Source of the DNA: Actinomycetes bacterium
GTDB taxonomy: Bacteria; Actinomycetota; Actinomycetes; Propionibacteriales; Propionibacteriaceae
DNA length: 12,713 nt
Reading direction: 5' to 3'
Assembly (NCBI GenBank): GCA_023392635.1
Contig: JAEVYS010000012.1
Location: 1 to 12,713 of the forward strand
This document shows positions 11,657 to 12,713 of this stretch, piece by piece (position 1 is the first letter of the stretch; each line of letters opens with the position of its first letter). A program made the translations under genes and the position numbers. Below the pieces are notes generated by a model, which did no database searches, was not told the origin of the DNA, and was given only the letters and a program-made list of their open reading frames with translations.

Positions 11657-12713
11657 ATGACCACATTCAGCGCATATATCGAAGCTCTGGCCGCATCGTC
11701 GGCCGACAACCGAAAGTCTTCACCGCGACTGGTCTCGCAGCGCGCGCAGCGGTTCCTGCTCGGCCTCGGCGACGCCATGGTCATCGCGGCTGCGACCGTC
11801 TTCGGCATCCTTGCCCGGGGACTCGTGCCCCTGGACGGCCCGGGTGACGACGGCTTCTCCCTCGCGGTGGTGGCGGCCGTGTCGATCGTGGGGCTGGTCT
11901 GGCTGGCTCTGCTCAGTTCGTTCGGTGCGTACAAGCTGCGCTACCAGCGGGCCGGCGACACCGAGTACCGCCGCGTCTTCCTCGCGTCGTTCACGATGGC
12001 GGGCCTGGTGGGCATCGGCAGCTACCTGCTCAAGGCCGAGTTCCCGCGCGGGCTCTACGCGCTGCTGTTCACCGTCGGCACGTTGGGACTGATCGCGTCC
12101 CGCTTCCTGCGCCGCCGCGTGATGAACGCCCTGCACCGCCGCGGCGTCCTGCTCACCCCGATCGTTGTGGCCGGCGAGAGCGGCCACGTCGACGAGATCG
12201 CGAAGGTGCTGCGCCGGGAGACCTGGTTCGGGTACCGCGTGGTGGGCGCCGTGACCCGCGACCGCGTGGACACCACGCCCAGCGGGCTGCCCGTCCTGGG
12301 TTCGATCGGCGACACGGTTGACGTCATCGAGGACCACCGCATCGCCACGGTGATCTTCGCCGAGGGCTCGTTCTCCGCGCCGGCGGAGTTCCGCCGGATG
12401 GCGTGGGAGCTGGAGGAGAAGGACGTCCACATGATCGTGGTGCCCGCGCTGACGGAGGTGAGCGCGCAGCGCCTGAACGTCCGTCCGGTCGCCGGCATGC
12501 CGCTGGTGGACGTCGACCGTCCGCAGGCCATCGAAGCCGCCCGCTGGGTGAAGCGCTCCTTCGACATGGTCAGCGCATCGCTGCTGCTGCTGCTCGCCTC
12601 GCCGGTCATGGCCCTGGTGGCTCTCGCCATCAAGCTCGAGGACGGGGGGCCGGTGCTGTTCCGCCAGACCCGCGTGGGCCTGAAGGGTGAGGTGTTCGAG
12701 TGCCTCAAGTTCC
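11657..12713 (+). CDS. Polyprenyl-phosphate sugar-1-phosphate transferase (WbaP/exopolysaccharide glycosylphosphotransferase type); 3' end outside window
   Basis: The first 352 codons are present without a stop. A hydrophilic start leads to four membrane helices (about 33-57, 68-88, 107-125, 131-149). A soluble Rossmann-like domain follows (TPIVVAGESGHVDEIAKVLRRETWFGYRVVGAV ... VLGSIGDTVDVIEDHRIATVIFAEG). From residue 299 the catalytic domain begins with KRSFDMVSASLLLLLASPVMALVALAIKLEDGGPVLFRQTRVG and LKGEVFECLKF, where the window cuts it just before the expected RSM. This is the full order of the Bac_transf family. It should start repeat-unit assembly by moving a sugar phosphate from a UDP-sugar to undecaprenyl phosphate at the membrane. 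The first sugar (Glc or Gal) cannot be told. The ATG at 11657 has GGGGGG four bases upstream; the frame stays open to a GTG at 11540 that lacks such a site. It is divergent from the leftward glycan operon. Confidence 0.9.
   Translation, partial: MTTFSAYIEALAASSADNRKSSPRLVSQRAQRFLLGLGDAMVIAAATVFGILARGLVPLDGPGDDGFSLAVVAAVSIVGLVWLALLSSFGAYKLRYQRAGDTEYRRVFLASFTMAGLVGIGSYLLKAEFPRGLYALLFTVGTLGLIASRFLRRRVMNALHRRGVLLTPIVVAGESGHVDEIAKVLRRETWFGYRVVGAVTRDRVDTTPSGLPVLGSIGDTVDVIEDHRIATVIFAEGSFSAPAEFRRMAWELEEKDVHMIVVPALTEVSAQRLNVRPVAGMPLVDVDRPQAIEAARWVKRSFDMVSASLLLLLASPVMALVALAIKLEDGGPVLFRQTRVGLKGEVFECLKF

Noticed and set aside
11569..12708. Minus-strand open frames opposite the sugar-phosphate transferase
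   Set aside because: They are antisense shadows; the plus-strand frame carries the full motif order of the transferase and has simply not reached its stop by the window end.

Overview
The window comes from a high-GC Gram-positive bacterium, most likely an actinobacterium. Codon third positions are strongly G/C, GTG starts are frequent, the first protein has a twin-arginine lipoprotein leader, and there are no outer-membrane export genes. I cannot place it to genus from sequence alone.

The window is part of an exopolysaccharide (or capsule/cell-wall glycan) locus of the Wzx/Wzy type. Left to right it holds: the 3' part of a secreted GH5-type glycosidase (+); a convergent hexapeptide-repeat acyltransferase (-); a 293-bp divergent control region; a Wzz-like chain-length protein and an O-antigen polymerase/ligase-family membrane protein (+, two-gene operon); a small conserved-looking hypothetical gene (+); a convergent GT-A-like glycosyltransferase (-); a secreted protein joining an uncharacterised domain to a LamG lectin-like domain (+); a three-gene leftward operon of family 2 glycosyltransferase, Wzx flippase and polysaccharide pyruvyl transferase (-); a divergent region of about 565 bp rich in dyad symmetries; and the start of a polyprenyl-phosphate sugar-1-phosphate transferase (+), cut off by the window end.

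Inferred pathway: the sugar-phosphate transferase primes undecaprenyl phosphate. The family 2 and GT-A-like enzymes extend the repeat unit. The pyruvyl transferase and acyltransferase decorate it with a ketal and an acyl group. The flippase moves it across the membrane, the polymerase joins units and the Wzz protein sets chain length. The surface-anchored GH5 enzyme and the secreted LamG protein probably trim, release or bind the finished polymer. No tyrosine autokinase or phosphatase, regulator, tRNA, rRNA, CRISPR array or transposase is visible.

The most unusual parts are the uncharacterised domain of the LamG protein, a nested stem-loop in the leader of the wzz-like gene, two genes that look leaderless, and the long dyad-rich region between the two right-hand divergent genes. 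All promoter and terminator calls are by eye.
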